64,000 bases of DNA from Klebsiella pneumoniae (GTDB taxonomy: Bacteria; Myxococcota_A; UBA796; SXON01). The notes below the pieces were generated by a model. The model saw only the letters and a program-made list of their open reading frames with translations. It did not search any database and was not told where the DNA came from. Both the position numbers and the translations under genes were made by a program. Shown here piece after piece: positions 9,180 through 17,524 of the stretch; the first letter of the stretch is position 1; every line of letters begins with the position of its first letter. The stretch is from the NCBI GenBank assembly GCA_945861635.1, contig CAMAWH010000002.1, positions 118,349-182,348 of the forward strand, written 5' to 3'.

Positions 9180-10448
9180 CTAATGAACGCCCTTCTTCGG
9201 CCGCAGCGGCTTCCCTTGCTCCACATGCTCGTTCCATGTCGCGGGTGCGAATCCGTTGTTCGCCTCTTCCATCGTGATGCATCCCGGCACCGGGCACACG
9301 ATTTGACAGAGGTTGCACCCGACACATTCCGATTCGATGATGAACGGCACGCCGCCCCCCTCCGTCGGTTTGATGCACTGGTGCGCACCATCCTCGCAAG
9401 CGACCGCACACCGATTGCAGCCGATGCACGTGGACGCATCGATCTTCGCGATGGTTTCGTAGTTCAGATCGAGATTTCCCCACTCCGAAAAGGAGGGGAT
9501 GGCCTTCCCAACCATCTGATCGAGGTTTTCGAACTGGTGGTCCACCATGTACTGGGTCAGCCCCTCGATCATGTCCTCGACGATACGGTAGCCGTGAAGC
9601 ATGACCGCCGTGCAGACCTGCACCGACGACGATCCGAGCAGAATGAATTCGACAGCGTCTCGCCAGTTGGAGATCCCGCCGATGCCGGAGATGGGGAGCC
9701 GGAAGTCCGGCGAGCGCGCGAGTTCGGCGGTCATGTACATGGCGATGGGCTTGACGGCAGGACCGCAATAGCCGCCGTTCGTAGAGAGCGAGCCAACGCG
9801 CGGATTGAGGACCATTCGGTCGATATCGACCGAAATAATGGACTTGATCGTGTTGATCAACGAGACGCCATGCGCGCCGCCCTTCTGCGCGGCCAAGCCG
9901 TGCGGGAGAATGTTCGACACGTTCGGCGTGAGCTTGACCAGCACCGGAATCGTCGAATATTCGACCGCCCAGCCCGTGATCCGCTCATTGACGAGCGGCT
10001 CCTGACCGACGGCGCTCCCCATGCCACGCTCGCACATGCCGTGCGGACACCCGAAATTCAGCTCCAAACCGTCCGCGCCGGCGTCGATGGAGCGCTTGAT
10101 GAGGTCTTTCCACTCTTCCTTCGTTTCCACCATCAGGGACGCGATGATGGCGTGCTTCGGATACCGCTTCTTCACCTCCGCGATCTCGCGGAAGTTGATC
10201 TCGAGCGATCGGTCCGTGATCAACTCGATGTTGTTGAAACCGACGGGCTCCAACCCGGCGTTCTTGTGCGCGCCGAACCGACTGGACACATTTTGGATCG
10301 GCGTGCCCAGTGTTTTCCACACGGCGCCGCCCCATCCGGCGTCAAAAGCGCGCATCACCTGATCGCCCGAGTTGGCGGGCGGAGCGCTGGCAAGCCAGAA
10401 CGGATTTGGCGAGGTGATACCCCCGCAGTTCGTCGTCAAATCAGGCAT
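9180..10448 (-). CDS. preA: NAD-dependent dihydropyrimidine dehydrogenase subunit PreA
   Basis: Full-length similarity by eye to PreA; NFGCPHGMCERGMG and two ferredoxin motifs CIGCNRCAVAC / CVGCNLCQIVC. Confidence 0.93.
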   Translation of the reverse strand: MPDLTTNCGGITSPNPFWLASAPPANSGDQVMRAFDAGWGGAVWKTLGTPIQNVSSRFGAHKNAGLEPVGFNNIELITDRSLEINFREIAEVKKRYPKHAIIASLMVETKEEWKDLIKRSIDAGADGLELNFGCPHGMCERGMGSAVGQEPLVNERITGWAVEYSTIPVLVKLTPNVSNILPHGLAAQKGGAHGVSLINTIKSIISVDIDRMVLNPRVGSLSTNGGYCGPAVKPIAMYMTAELARSPDFRLPISGIGGISNWRDAVEFILLGSSSVQVCTAVMLHGYRIVEDMIEGLTQYMVDHQFENLDQMVGKAIPSFSEWGNLDLNYETIAKIDASTCIGCNRCAVACEDGAHQCIKPTEGGGVPFIIESECVGCNLCQIVCPVPGCITMEEANNGFAPATWNEHVEQGKPLRPKKGVH

Positions 10449-11718
10449 GGGCGCCCCCGGTGAGGTGCTGGTGAATCGAACGTGCGGCGCGCTGACCTTC
10501 GGCGACCGCGTTGACAACTTCCTTTCCGCCATTCGACAGGTCTCCCCCCGCGAACCAGCCCGCGCGCGTTGTCGCCCCGTGCGGGTCCACGACCACCGTT
10601 CCATCGCGCACGGCAACGCCGCTCGCCACGAGACTCTCCCCAAGTTTCCCCTGACCAATCGCGATCAGCACCAGGTCGGCGGTCACGATGCGTTCACCAT
10701 CGGCCGTCGTCACGCGCACCCCCGCGACTTCCTTCTCCCCCACAAATCCCGTCGGCGTCGCGCCCCAAATGGCGCGGGCACCCTGCACCTTCGCCGCTTT
10801 CCACTCATGTTTGTAGCCGCTCATCTTCGCTTCGGCGCCTCGGTAGACCAACGTCACGTTCGGGACGCCGAGGCCGATCAACTCGCGCACGCAATCGACG
10901 GCCGTATTTCCACCCCCGAGAACCGCGGCGCTGCGAACACTCGAAAGGTCGACGGTCCCCAGTTTGAACCGTTCGATGTAGTCGACCGCGCCGAATATTC
11001 CCCCCTTCTCGCTGCCCGGGAGTTTGCGGTCGGGCCCCAACCCCAGCCCGAGGAATACGGCGTCATGCGCTTTCCCCACGTCATCCCACGAGAGGTCCTT
11101 GCCGATCTCCACTCCCGTTTTGACCTCGATCCCGCCGATCCCCATCACCCAATTCAATTCCGCCAGCGCGTCATCCGCGCGGAGCTTGTACGGCGCGACG
11201 CCCGTGACGTTCAACCCCCCGGGAATCTGCGCTTTCTCGTAAATTGTGACCGCATGCCCGAACCTGCGCAGCTCGTGCGCCGCCGCGATCGACGCGGGCC
11301 CGGCGCCCACGAGGCCGACTGATTTTCCGGTATCCGCGCCCGCCGAAAAGAAGCGCCACCCATCCTCCAGCGCGCGGTCCGTCGAATACCTCTGCAACCG
11401 ACCGATCTGGATCGGCGGGATGTCGAGCGCGTTGTACACACAATCCCCGACGCACAGCACCTCTACCGGACATACCCGCGCGCACGACATTCCAAGGATG
11501 TTCGAGGTGAAAATGGTGCGAGCCGACCCTTTCACGTTGTCGGTGGCGATCTTCCGGATGAACTCGGGAATGTTGATGCTGGTCGGACAGGCGCGGACGC
11601 ACGGGGCGTCGAAACAATACAAACAACGCTGCGCTTCGGCGATGGCCTGCGCGGACGTGTACGCCGACTTGTAGTCAACGAACGCCGCCTCGGCACGGGC
11701 TTCGGGGAGCTTCCACAT
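10441..11718 (-). CDS. preT: Dihydropyrimidine dehydrogenase subunit PreT / FAD-NAD(P) oxidoreductase
   Basis: CLYCFDAPCVRACPTSINIPEFI, GLVGAGPASIAAA, LGGGNTAVDC; overlaps preA by 8 nt. Confidence 0.92.
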   Translation of the reverse strand: MWKLPEARAEAAFVDYKSAYTSAQAIAEAQRCLYCFDAPCVRACPTSINIPEFIRKIATDNVKGSARTIFTSNILGMSCARVCPVEVLCVGDCVYNALDIPPIQIGRLQRYSTDRALEDGWRFFSAGADTGKSVGLVGAGPASIAAAHELRRFGHAVTIYEKAQIPGGLNVTGVAPYKLRADDALAELNWVMGIGGIEVKTGVEIGKDLSWDDVGKAHDAVFLGLGLGPDRKLPGSEKGGIFGAVDYIERFKLGTVDLSSVRSAAVLGGGNTAVDCVRELIGLGVPNVTLVYRGAEAKMSGYKHEWKAAKVQGARAIWGATPTGFVGEKEVAGVRVTTADGERIVTADLVLIAIGQGKLGESLVASGVAVRDGTVVVDPHGATTRAGWFAGGDLSNGGKEVVNAVAEGQRAARSIHQHLTGGAHA

Positions 11719-11768
11719 CGGGTCTCCGGGGGGACGGTGGGGTTGTACCACGCCGCCGCGCCGCCGCC

Positions 11769-12986
11769 CTACTCGACCGCGTCCAGCCACGCTTCAAGGT
11801 AGCGATCCCGCGCCTCAAAGAACTCTTCCTGATTCGCGACGGACGCGCGCCACGTTGCGTACGTGAAGTACGACCGGGTGTCCTCCTGCATCGCCTCGTC
11901 GATCTGCGCCGACCAGTTGCGTGTCCGTGCTGCGTAGACCTCGGGATCGAGGATGGCGCGATACTCCGCGACCCTCCGCAGAAAGCGCTCGCGACCTTCC
12001 GCAGTGTTCAGGATCGCTCGTTCCTGGGGCACGTAGTCGTAGGTCGGATATGCCAGCGGATCGACGTACGGCGTGCCGACGTAATTATAGGTTGCGTCAA
12101 GATCCCAAGGGATGAATATCAGGCCCTGCGTCGGGTGGGCGTAGATGTAATAGTTGTGGCCGCAGCACCAGTAGCCATCGACATCACTGATGACCGCTTC
12201 CGCGGCCCATTCATCGACCCACTGCGCCGTGTCGCCCAGCGACGCCAGGATCGCCGGGTCGGTCGTTGCCCAGAACGCAGCCATATCCGACGTGTCGGCG
12301 CCCGCGTTGTTTGCGAGTTCATAGCCGTATTTATATAGATTACCGTCCGCGGCGTCGTCGCCGAAGTTGCGCTCCAGGTACTCGTGGTCCAACTGCTCCA
12401 TCGCGGCGAAGACACCGTAGAACTCGCCGTTGATGAACAGGCGCGCGCTGTTGGCGCACGGTGCGGGCACGCCGAGCTCGTGCAGGGCGGTCGTCGCAAG
12501 CCGATTGTGGAGAAGGGTCGTGTCGTACCACGGCGCATCGAAGGCAATGTGTCTCACACCATGGAAGCGTTGATCCTCGTCTTCCTCGACGAACGACACC
12601 ACCATCTGCATCTTGCCCACGCCCCACGAATACCCTTCGTTCCCCTTGAGCCGCAGTGACGCGCCGGTCAAGGTCTGCACTCCATCCGAAAAACTCAACG
12701 TCGGATGGTAGAGCTTCGACCCGTCGTACGCCGCATATTCCGCTCGAATATCGCTCCACTCGTCGTCGGAAATCTCCACGTTGTAGGAAGGGAACGTGTC
12801 GGCGTCAAAAATCGAGGAGCAACCATACTCGTCAGTGACTTCCTCCGCTTCCACCGCCGTGTCGTTACCGCTATCCCCGCCGCCGGGGACCTCCTCCAAC
12901 GCCTCCTCGCCGGCGGGCGCGACCACCTCCCGATCGCCAACAACCACCGCGGTGCAGGCGAACAGGAGCCACATGTCCCCGATCAT
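11769..12986 (-). CDS. CotH kinase family protein, secreted/lipoprotein
   Basis: MWLLFACT lipobox-like N-terminus; LRLKGNEGYSWG...LFINGEFYGVFAAMEQLD...IPWDLDATYN CotH-like blocks. Confidence 0.83.
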   Translation of the reverse strand: MIGDMWLLFACTAVVVGDREVVAPAGEEALEEVPGGGDSGNDTAVEAEEVTDEYGCSSIFDADTFPSYNVEISDDEWSDIRAEYAAYDGSKLYHPTLSFSDGVQTLTGASLRLKGNEGYSWGVGKMQMVVSFVEEDEDQRFHGVRHIAFDAPWYDTTLLHNRLATTALHELGVPAPCANSARLFINGEFYGVFAAMEQLDHEYLERNFGDDAADGNLYKYGYELANNAGADTSDMAAFWATTDPAILASLGDTAQWVDEWAAEAVISDVDGYWCCGHNYYIYAHPTQGLIFIPWDLDATYNYVGTPYVDPLAYPTYDYVPQERAILNTAEGRERFLRRVAEYRAILDPEVYAARTRNWSAQIDEAMQEDTRSYFTYATWRASVANQEEFFEARDRYLEAWLDAVE

Positions 12987-13035
12987 ACCCTCTCCCGTGA
13001 AATTCCCGTAGACTCCGCGCGCTCCCCGAGGAACG

Positions 13036-14589
13036 ATGCACGACCCCACGCTCGCAACCGAAGCTCTGGCCGATCTCCCCGCAGACATCGCGGACAGCCC
13101 GCTGTTCAACGCGGACCTGGCACCTGTGCCCGCGCACCGACGCAACTGGACGACGTACAACTTCGCGGCGCTGTGGATCTCGATGGCGCATTGCATCCCC
13201 ACCTACATGCTGGCGGGTGGCCTCATCGCCAGCGGCATGAACTGGTGGCAGGCGCTGCTCACGATTGGCCTAGGAAACATCATCGTCCTTGCGCCGATCC
13301 TCCTCAATGCCCACCCCGGCACGAAGTACGGCATCCCCTTCCCCGTGCTCGCACGGGCATCGTTCGGCACGACCGGTGCAAACATTCCCGCCATTCTGCG
13401 CGCCATCGTGGCGTGCGGCTGGTTTGGCATCCAAACCTACATCGGGGGGGAAGCCGTCCGCACGTTCATCGAAGCGATGTGGCCGGGGTTTGCGGCGATC
13501 GGTGGAGGATGGCGCTTTCTCGGCCTTTCCACGCCCAGTGGCATCACGTTTTTCATTTTCTGGGCGCTCAATATCTTTATTATTTTCCGTGGGATGAACG
13601 CGGTTCGCGTCTTCGAGAATTGGGCAGCGCCGCTGGTGCTGATCATGGCCGCCGCGCTGATGTTCTGGGCAGTCAACCGCGCGGGCGGCGTCGGACCGCT
13701 CCTGACCCGCGAATCCAGCTTCCCGACCTTCGGCGCGTTCTGGAAGGTGTTCATCCCTTCACTGACGGGAATGATCGGCTTCTGGGCTACGCTCTCCCTG
13801 AACATCCCCGATTTCACGCGGTTTGGAAAGGGGCAGCGCGAGCAGATGCTGGGTCAAACCCTGGGCTTGCCCACCACCATGATCGTGTTCTCCGCGATGG
13901 GGATCGTGATCACCTCGGCCAGTTCGGCGATCTTGCACGGCGTTCCGGTAGACAAGCTCTGGGACCCGGTCTTTATCCTTTCCCAGCTCACGTCGAGCAC
14001 CGCACCGGCGGGGCTCACGGAGCCGCTGATTGCCTCGTCCGGCATGCGAATCATCGTCGCAATCGTGGCGCTGCTTGGCGTCGCAATTGCCACCGTGTCG
14101 GTGAACATCGCCGCCAACGTCGTCAGCCCGGCCAACGACTTCGCCAACCTCGCGCCCCGCTACATCTCGTTCAAAACCGGCGGCCTCATCACCGGGATCG
14201 TCGGCATCCTGATGTGCCCGTGGCTGCTTCTCTCCAGCGCCGGCGCCTACATCTTCACATGGTTGATCGGGTATTCTGCGCTCCTCGGCCCCATCGCCGG
14301 CATCATGGTGGCGGACTACTGGATGCACCGGAAACAGGAGTTGGACGTCGCGGAGCTCTACCGACCCAACGGGAAGTACGCGGGCACGAATTGGGTTGCC
14401 GTACGGGCGTTGGTCATCGGTATTCTCCCTAATGTTCCTGGCTTCCTCAAGGCGGCCGGCATCCGCGAAGGTGCGCCCGACTTCTTCGACGAAATCTACG
14501 TGTACGCCTGGTTCGTCGGCTTCTTCCTCGCCGGGCTCGACTACATGGCGGGGACCCAGTGGGAGAGGCGACGCGGCAAATCTTCATAG
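13036..14589 (+). CDS. NCS1 family nucleobase:cation symporter (uracil/hydantoin/allantoin type)
   Basis: 517 aa, about 12 TM; NWTTYNFAALWISMAHCIPTY, GIPFPVLARASFGTTGAN, adjacent to preAT. Confidence 0.92.
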   Translation: MHDPTLATEALADLPADIADSPLFNADLAPVPAHRRNWTTYNFAALWISMAHCIPTYMLAGGLIASGMNWWQALLTIGLGNIIVLAPILLNAHPGTKYGIPFPVLARASFGTTGANIPAILRAIVACGWFGIQTYIGGEAVRTFIEAMWPGFAAIGGGWRFLGLSTPSGITFFIFWALNIFIIFRGMNAVRVFENWAAPLVLIMAAALMFWAVNRAGGVGPLLTRESSFPTFGAFWKVFIPSLTGMIGFWATLSLNIPDFTRFGKGQREQMLGQTLGLPTTMIVFSAMGIVITSASSAILHGVPVDKLWDPVFILSQLTSSTAPAGLTEPLIASSGMRIIVAIVALLGVAIATVSVNIAANVVSPANDFANLAPRYISFKTGGLITGIVGILMCPWLLLSSAGAYIFTWLIGYSALLGPIAGIMVADYWMHRKQELDVAELYRPNGKYAGTNWVAVRALVIGILPNVPGFLKAAGIREGAPDFFDEIYVYAWFVGFFLAGLDYMAGTQWERRRGKSS

Positions 14590-14593
14590 CGGG

Positions 14594-15331
14594 CTACCGA
14601 CAGTAGACGCTCAGATTCAGCTGATCGTTCCCCCTGCCGAGAATGGCGCTCGGAATGCGGCAGGTGGGCTTTTCCGGGTGCGAAACGATGACCTCGAACG
14701 GCTCGAGTTCCACATTGGCGAACAGGATGTCGTACACGCCGTTGGTAACGTTGCCGAACACGAACGTACCATCGAGATCCTGGGTGATCGCTGCCTCATA
14801 CGGCGCCGTGATGTCGATCGTGGCACCCGCCAGGTCGTGCCCCGTGAGGTCGTCCAGCGCGTCCACGTCAACCCAACTGAGCCCGGGGACGGGCTCGACT
14901 CCGAGGAACGCCATCGGAAAATTCTCCGTGTCCCATCCGCCCATTCCGATGCGGTACGGGAAATTTTCGCTTCCCTCCGTCACCGGGTCGAACACACACC
15001 GGTTGGGGACAAAGCCGTCGAGCGCCTGATCGATCGCGACCCACTCGCGATCTTCCACGGAAAGACGCCAGTTTCCGGCGACGTCGGAGGTCGCGACCGG
15101 GGCGGAGGCCCCGCACAACGTGACGCCCACACCCTCCAGCGGCGCATCGCCCTCTCCGCCGTACACCAAGCCCAGAATCTCTCGTTGTTCCTCACTGCGA
15201 GCGATCCCGGAGGGACACAGCAGCGCCGGGTCAATGTCAACCCCGCTGTCGTCCGACCCGGTGTCGTACGCGCTCCGCGCACACGCGACGAGCGATCCCC
15301 AAAAAACCGCTATCAATGCGCCTCTCCCCAT
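14594..15331 (-). CDS. Hypothetical lipoprotein
   Basis: 245 aa; MGRGALIAVFWGSLVACARS lipobox; overlaps next operon gene. Confidence 0.65.
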   Translation of the reverse strand: MGRGALIAVFWGSLVACARSAYDTGSDDSGVDIDPALLCPSGIARSEEQREILGLVYGGEGDAPLEGVGVTLCGASAPVATSDVAGNWRLSVEDREWVAIDQALDGFVPNRCVFDPVTEGSENFPYRIGMGGWDTENFPMAFLGVEPVPGLSWVDVDALDDLTGHDLAGATIDITAPYEAAITQDLDGTFVFGNVTNGVYDILFANVELEPFEVIVSHPEKPTCRIPSAILGRGNDQLNLSVYCR

Positions 15332-16293
15332 GCTCCCGCGTAGCAGCCCAACGGCTCTTCCAGCGGCGCGGCCATCACCAGCGCCGTACCCATCTCATCT
15401 GGAAAGCCAAGCGTTTCATCCGTTTCGTTATACCAGTCGCACGTCGTGCGGAAGACCTCTCCCGCCTTCACGAGAAAGGTACCGGGATCCCACACATCCA
15501 TGCGCGGGTAGACGCGGTAATCGTCCGTCCAGTCCGTGACCTCGTGGATGCGCTCGGATGTGTCGTCGTGGAGGTAGTCAACTGCGAACGAGGTGCCCCG
15601 CCCGTGCATGTGACTGCTCACGACGAGAATCTCAAGATCCATCGGCCACGCGCAATCCCATGGCAGCGAGTACCGGCCGGGCGGAATGCCAAACTCACCG
15701 GTGTCCAATTGCACGGCGGACACCCAACGGGTCACCGTGGAGATGTCCGTAAAGCCAAGGTTGATCGCGCTGTTCACGAGAATGTCGCGATCGGTCGTAT
15801 TCACGTAGTGCGTATCGATGACCCAACGCCGGTTCGCGGGCAACTTTACGGCGTAGCCGGGTGGGAGCGCCATGAAATTCCCCTGCTCATTCCCTGCATA
15901 TGGCGCGCCACCCGGCATGTCGAAGGGCGGGACACCATCGACGAACGGCTTGTAGGAGAGCATTTCCTCACCACCCGGGCACTCCGCCACCGTGCCGTCG
16001 GGCGGCGCGTCGTCCGGTGCCATCTTGACCTGATTGTGGTGATTGTACGGCATGACCTGATACCCGACGAGACCGGTTACGGCGACATCTTCCGCACCGA
16101 AACTGCCATAATAGCAGAACAGGCGTTCGGAATGCGCCGGGACCAAAAGGTCCGGGGTCGCCAATTGCACACCCTCCCCCGTCGGCAGCGGGTAGTCCTC
16201 CGTGAGATCGAGGGGACCGGTGTCCGAGACGATGTCTCTCGGCGCATCTCCCGATGCACATCCGACGCCCAACGCGATTGGGTAGAGGATCAT
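15313..16293 (-). CDS. Copper type II ascorbate-dependent monooxygenase (PHM)-like lipoprotein
   Basis: MILYPIALGVGCASG lipobox; NHHN, DTHY.N, SSHMHGRG, FPDEMG arranged as in PHM/DBM copper sites. Confidence 0.7.
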   Translation of the reverse strand: MILYPIALGVGCASGDAPRDIVSDTGPLDLTEDYPLPTGEGVQLATPDLLVPAHSERLFCYYGSFGAEDVAVTGLVGYQVMPYNHHNQVKMAPDDAPPDGTVAECPGGEEMLSYKPFVDGVPPFDMPGGAPYAGNEQGNFMALPPGYAVKLPANRRWVIDTHYVNTTDRDILVNSAINLGFTDISTVTRWVSAVQLDTGEFGIPPGRYSLPWDCAWPMDLEILVVSSHMHGRGTSFAVDYLHDDTSERIHEVTDWTDDYRVYPRMDVWDPGTFLVKAGEVFRTTCDWYNETDETLGFPDEMGTALVMAAPLEEPLGCYAGAWGEAH

Positions 16294-16682
16294 TGCGCGT
16301 CCAGGTCCATGAAGAATCCGGTACCGCCGGAGCCTCCTCCGAACGCGATGTCGAGCGTCGCGCCTTCCGGCGGAACGGCCACATCCTCCGCAATCAACGT
16401 CACATAGCCGTGCCCCGAGTGGTCCTCCGGCACATGCCACACTCCTTCTGTGCCCTCCGACGGAAAGTCAAACCCCTCGGGCGCACGCGGCCACCACAGG
16501 CGCACCGCGCCGCCTTGCGGATCCGTGACCTCAATGGAAATCTCCAGGTCCTCACCCGGCGTGATGGGAATGGCCTCCGGCAACGAGCGGGTGCCAAACG
16601 ACTCGATCGTTTTTTGCCCGTTCACCTTGGCGATAACGGGCGCAGTGTTCGTACACGCGGCGAGCACGAGGGGCAAAATCAT
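16290..16682 (-). CDS. Hypothetical small lipoprotein
   Basis: MILPLVLAACTN lipobox; 4-nt overlaps with both neighbours. Confidence 0.65.
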   Translation of the reverse strand: MILPLVLAACTNTAPVIAKVNGQKTIESFGTRSLPEAIPITPGEDLEISIEVTDPQGGAVRLWWPRAPEGFDFPSEGTEGVWHVPEDHSGHGYVTLIAEDVAVPPEGATLDIAFGGGSGGTGFFMDLDAQ

Positions 16683-17524
16683 TTCACCTCCACTGTGCTA
16701 ACCGCCCACGTCATGTTCGTCGGGGAATCGGCAAGGTCGTCGGAGCCTAGTTCGGACGCGCTCACCGCCACGACCACACGGTAGCGGCCCGCATCTTCGG
16801 GCAACTGCCAGCGATTGGTCGTCGTGCTCACGCCGCCTTCCACACCATGCGTAATCGTGCGCCCCGTGTCGAGGAGCACGCCATCATCGACGTACCAGGA
16901 CCAGCTCCCTGCTTCCGCGCTGACGTCGATCGACGCTTCCACGGTCACGATTCCATCCACCACATCCGGCACCGTAAGGGTCAGCGTCCGTTCGCGAAGC
17001 GACGCCCCGGCGTCCTTACGCACCCCCGTGTCCTCGACCGTTCCCGATTGCAGTTCGGCGACGAACGTGCCACGTCCAACGTCGGGGTCCACGCCGGCTT
17101 CAAGCAGCACCGGCACCGAGGACCGCCCCCCCTCACAGCCGGTATCGCACGTCCAGTCGGCAACCGGCACGTGCCACACGGTCGGAATGCCCTCTCCGAT
17201 CAGGCTTACATCCACGTCATCCGTGAAACACTGGAGATCGTAGATATTGACTGGCACACTCGCCGATAGTCCGCAGGTCTTCCACGTCGCCGTCGTCACC
17301 TCACCCGCCGGGGAGAGGACCAGGGCTTCGAGGTCAACGTCGGTGCCGGCCGCAAATGTGAGCGGAGACGAGGCGATGCCAATCACGCGCGTGCGATCCA
17401 ACGTGTAGTCCATCGCCTGAAAGTACGCCTGCGAAGGGCCAAGGTTCAGGCTGCACCCAAGCGTCGCGAGCGCAACGGCGCCACCCACCCCGTGCAGCCG
17501 CACGACCGGAATCCGGCGCGCCAT
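16679..17524 (-). CDS. Hypothetical lipoprotein
   Basis: MARRIPVVRLHGVGGAVALATLGCSLN lipobox; start overlaps TonB receptor stop. Confidence 0.65.
   Translation of the reverse strand: MARRIPVVRLHGVGGAVALATLGCSLNLGPSQAYFQAMDYTLDRTRVIGIASSPLTFAAGTDVDLEALVLSPAGEVTTATWKTCGLSASVPVNIYDLQCFTDDVDVSLIGEGIPTVWHVPVADWTCDTGCEGGRSSVPVLLEAGVDPDVGRGTFVAELQSGTVEDTGVRKDAGASLRERTLTLTVPDVVDGIVTVEASIDVSAEAGSWSWYVDDGVLLDTGRTITHGVEGGVSTTTNRWQLPEDAGRYRVVVAVSASELGSDDLADSPTNMTWAVSTVEVK

Noticed and set aside
9144-10463. 439-aa + strand ORF over preA
   Set aside because: Antisense to clear PreA with ferredoxin motifs; composition non-protein-like.
11719-11768. tRNA or small RNA in intergenic gaps
   Set aside because: Intergenic gaps in the window are mostly under 60 bp and none showed a recognisable cloverleaf.
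12705-14432. 575-aa + strand ORF over the NCS1 transporter
   Set aside because: Out-of-frame His/Arg-rich shadow of the transporter gene.
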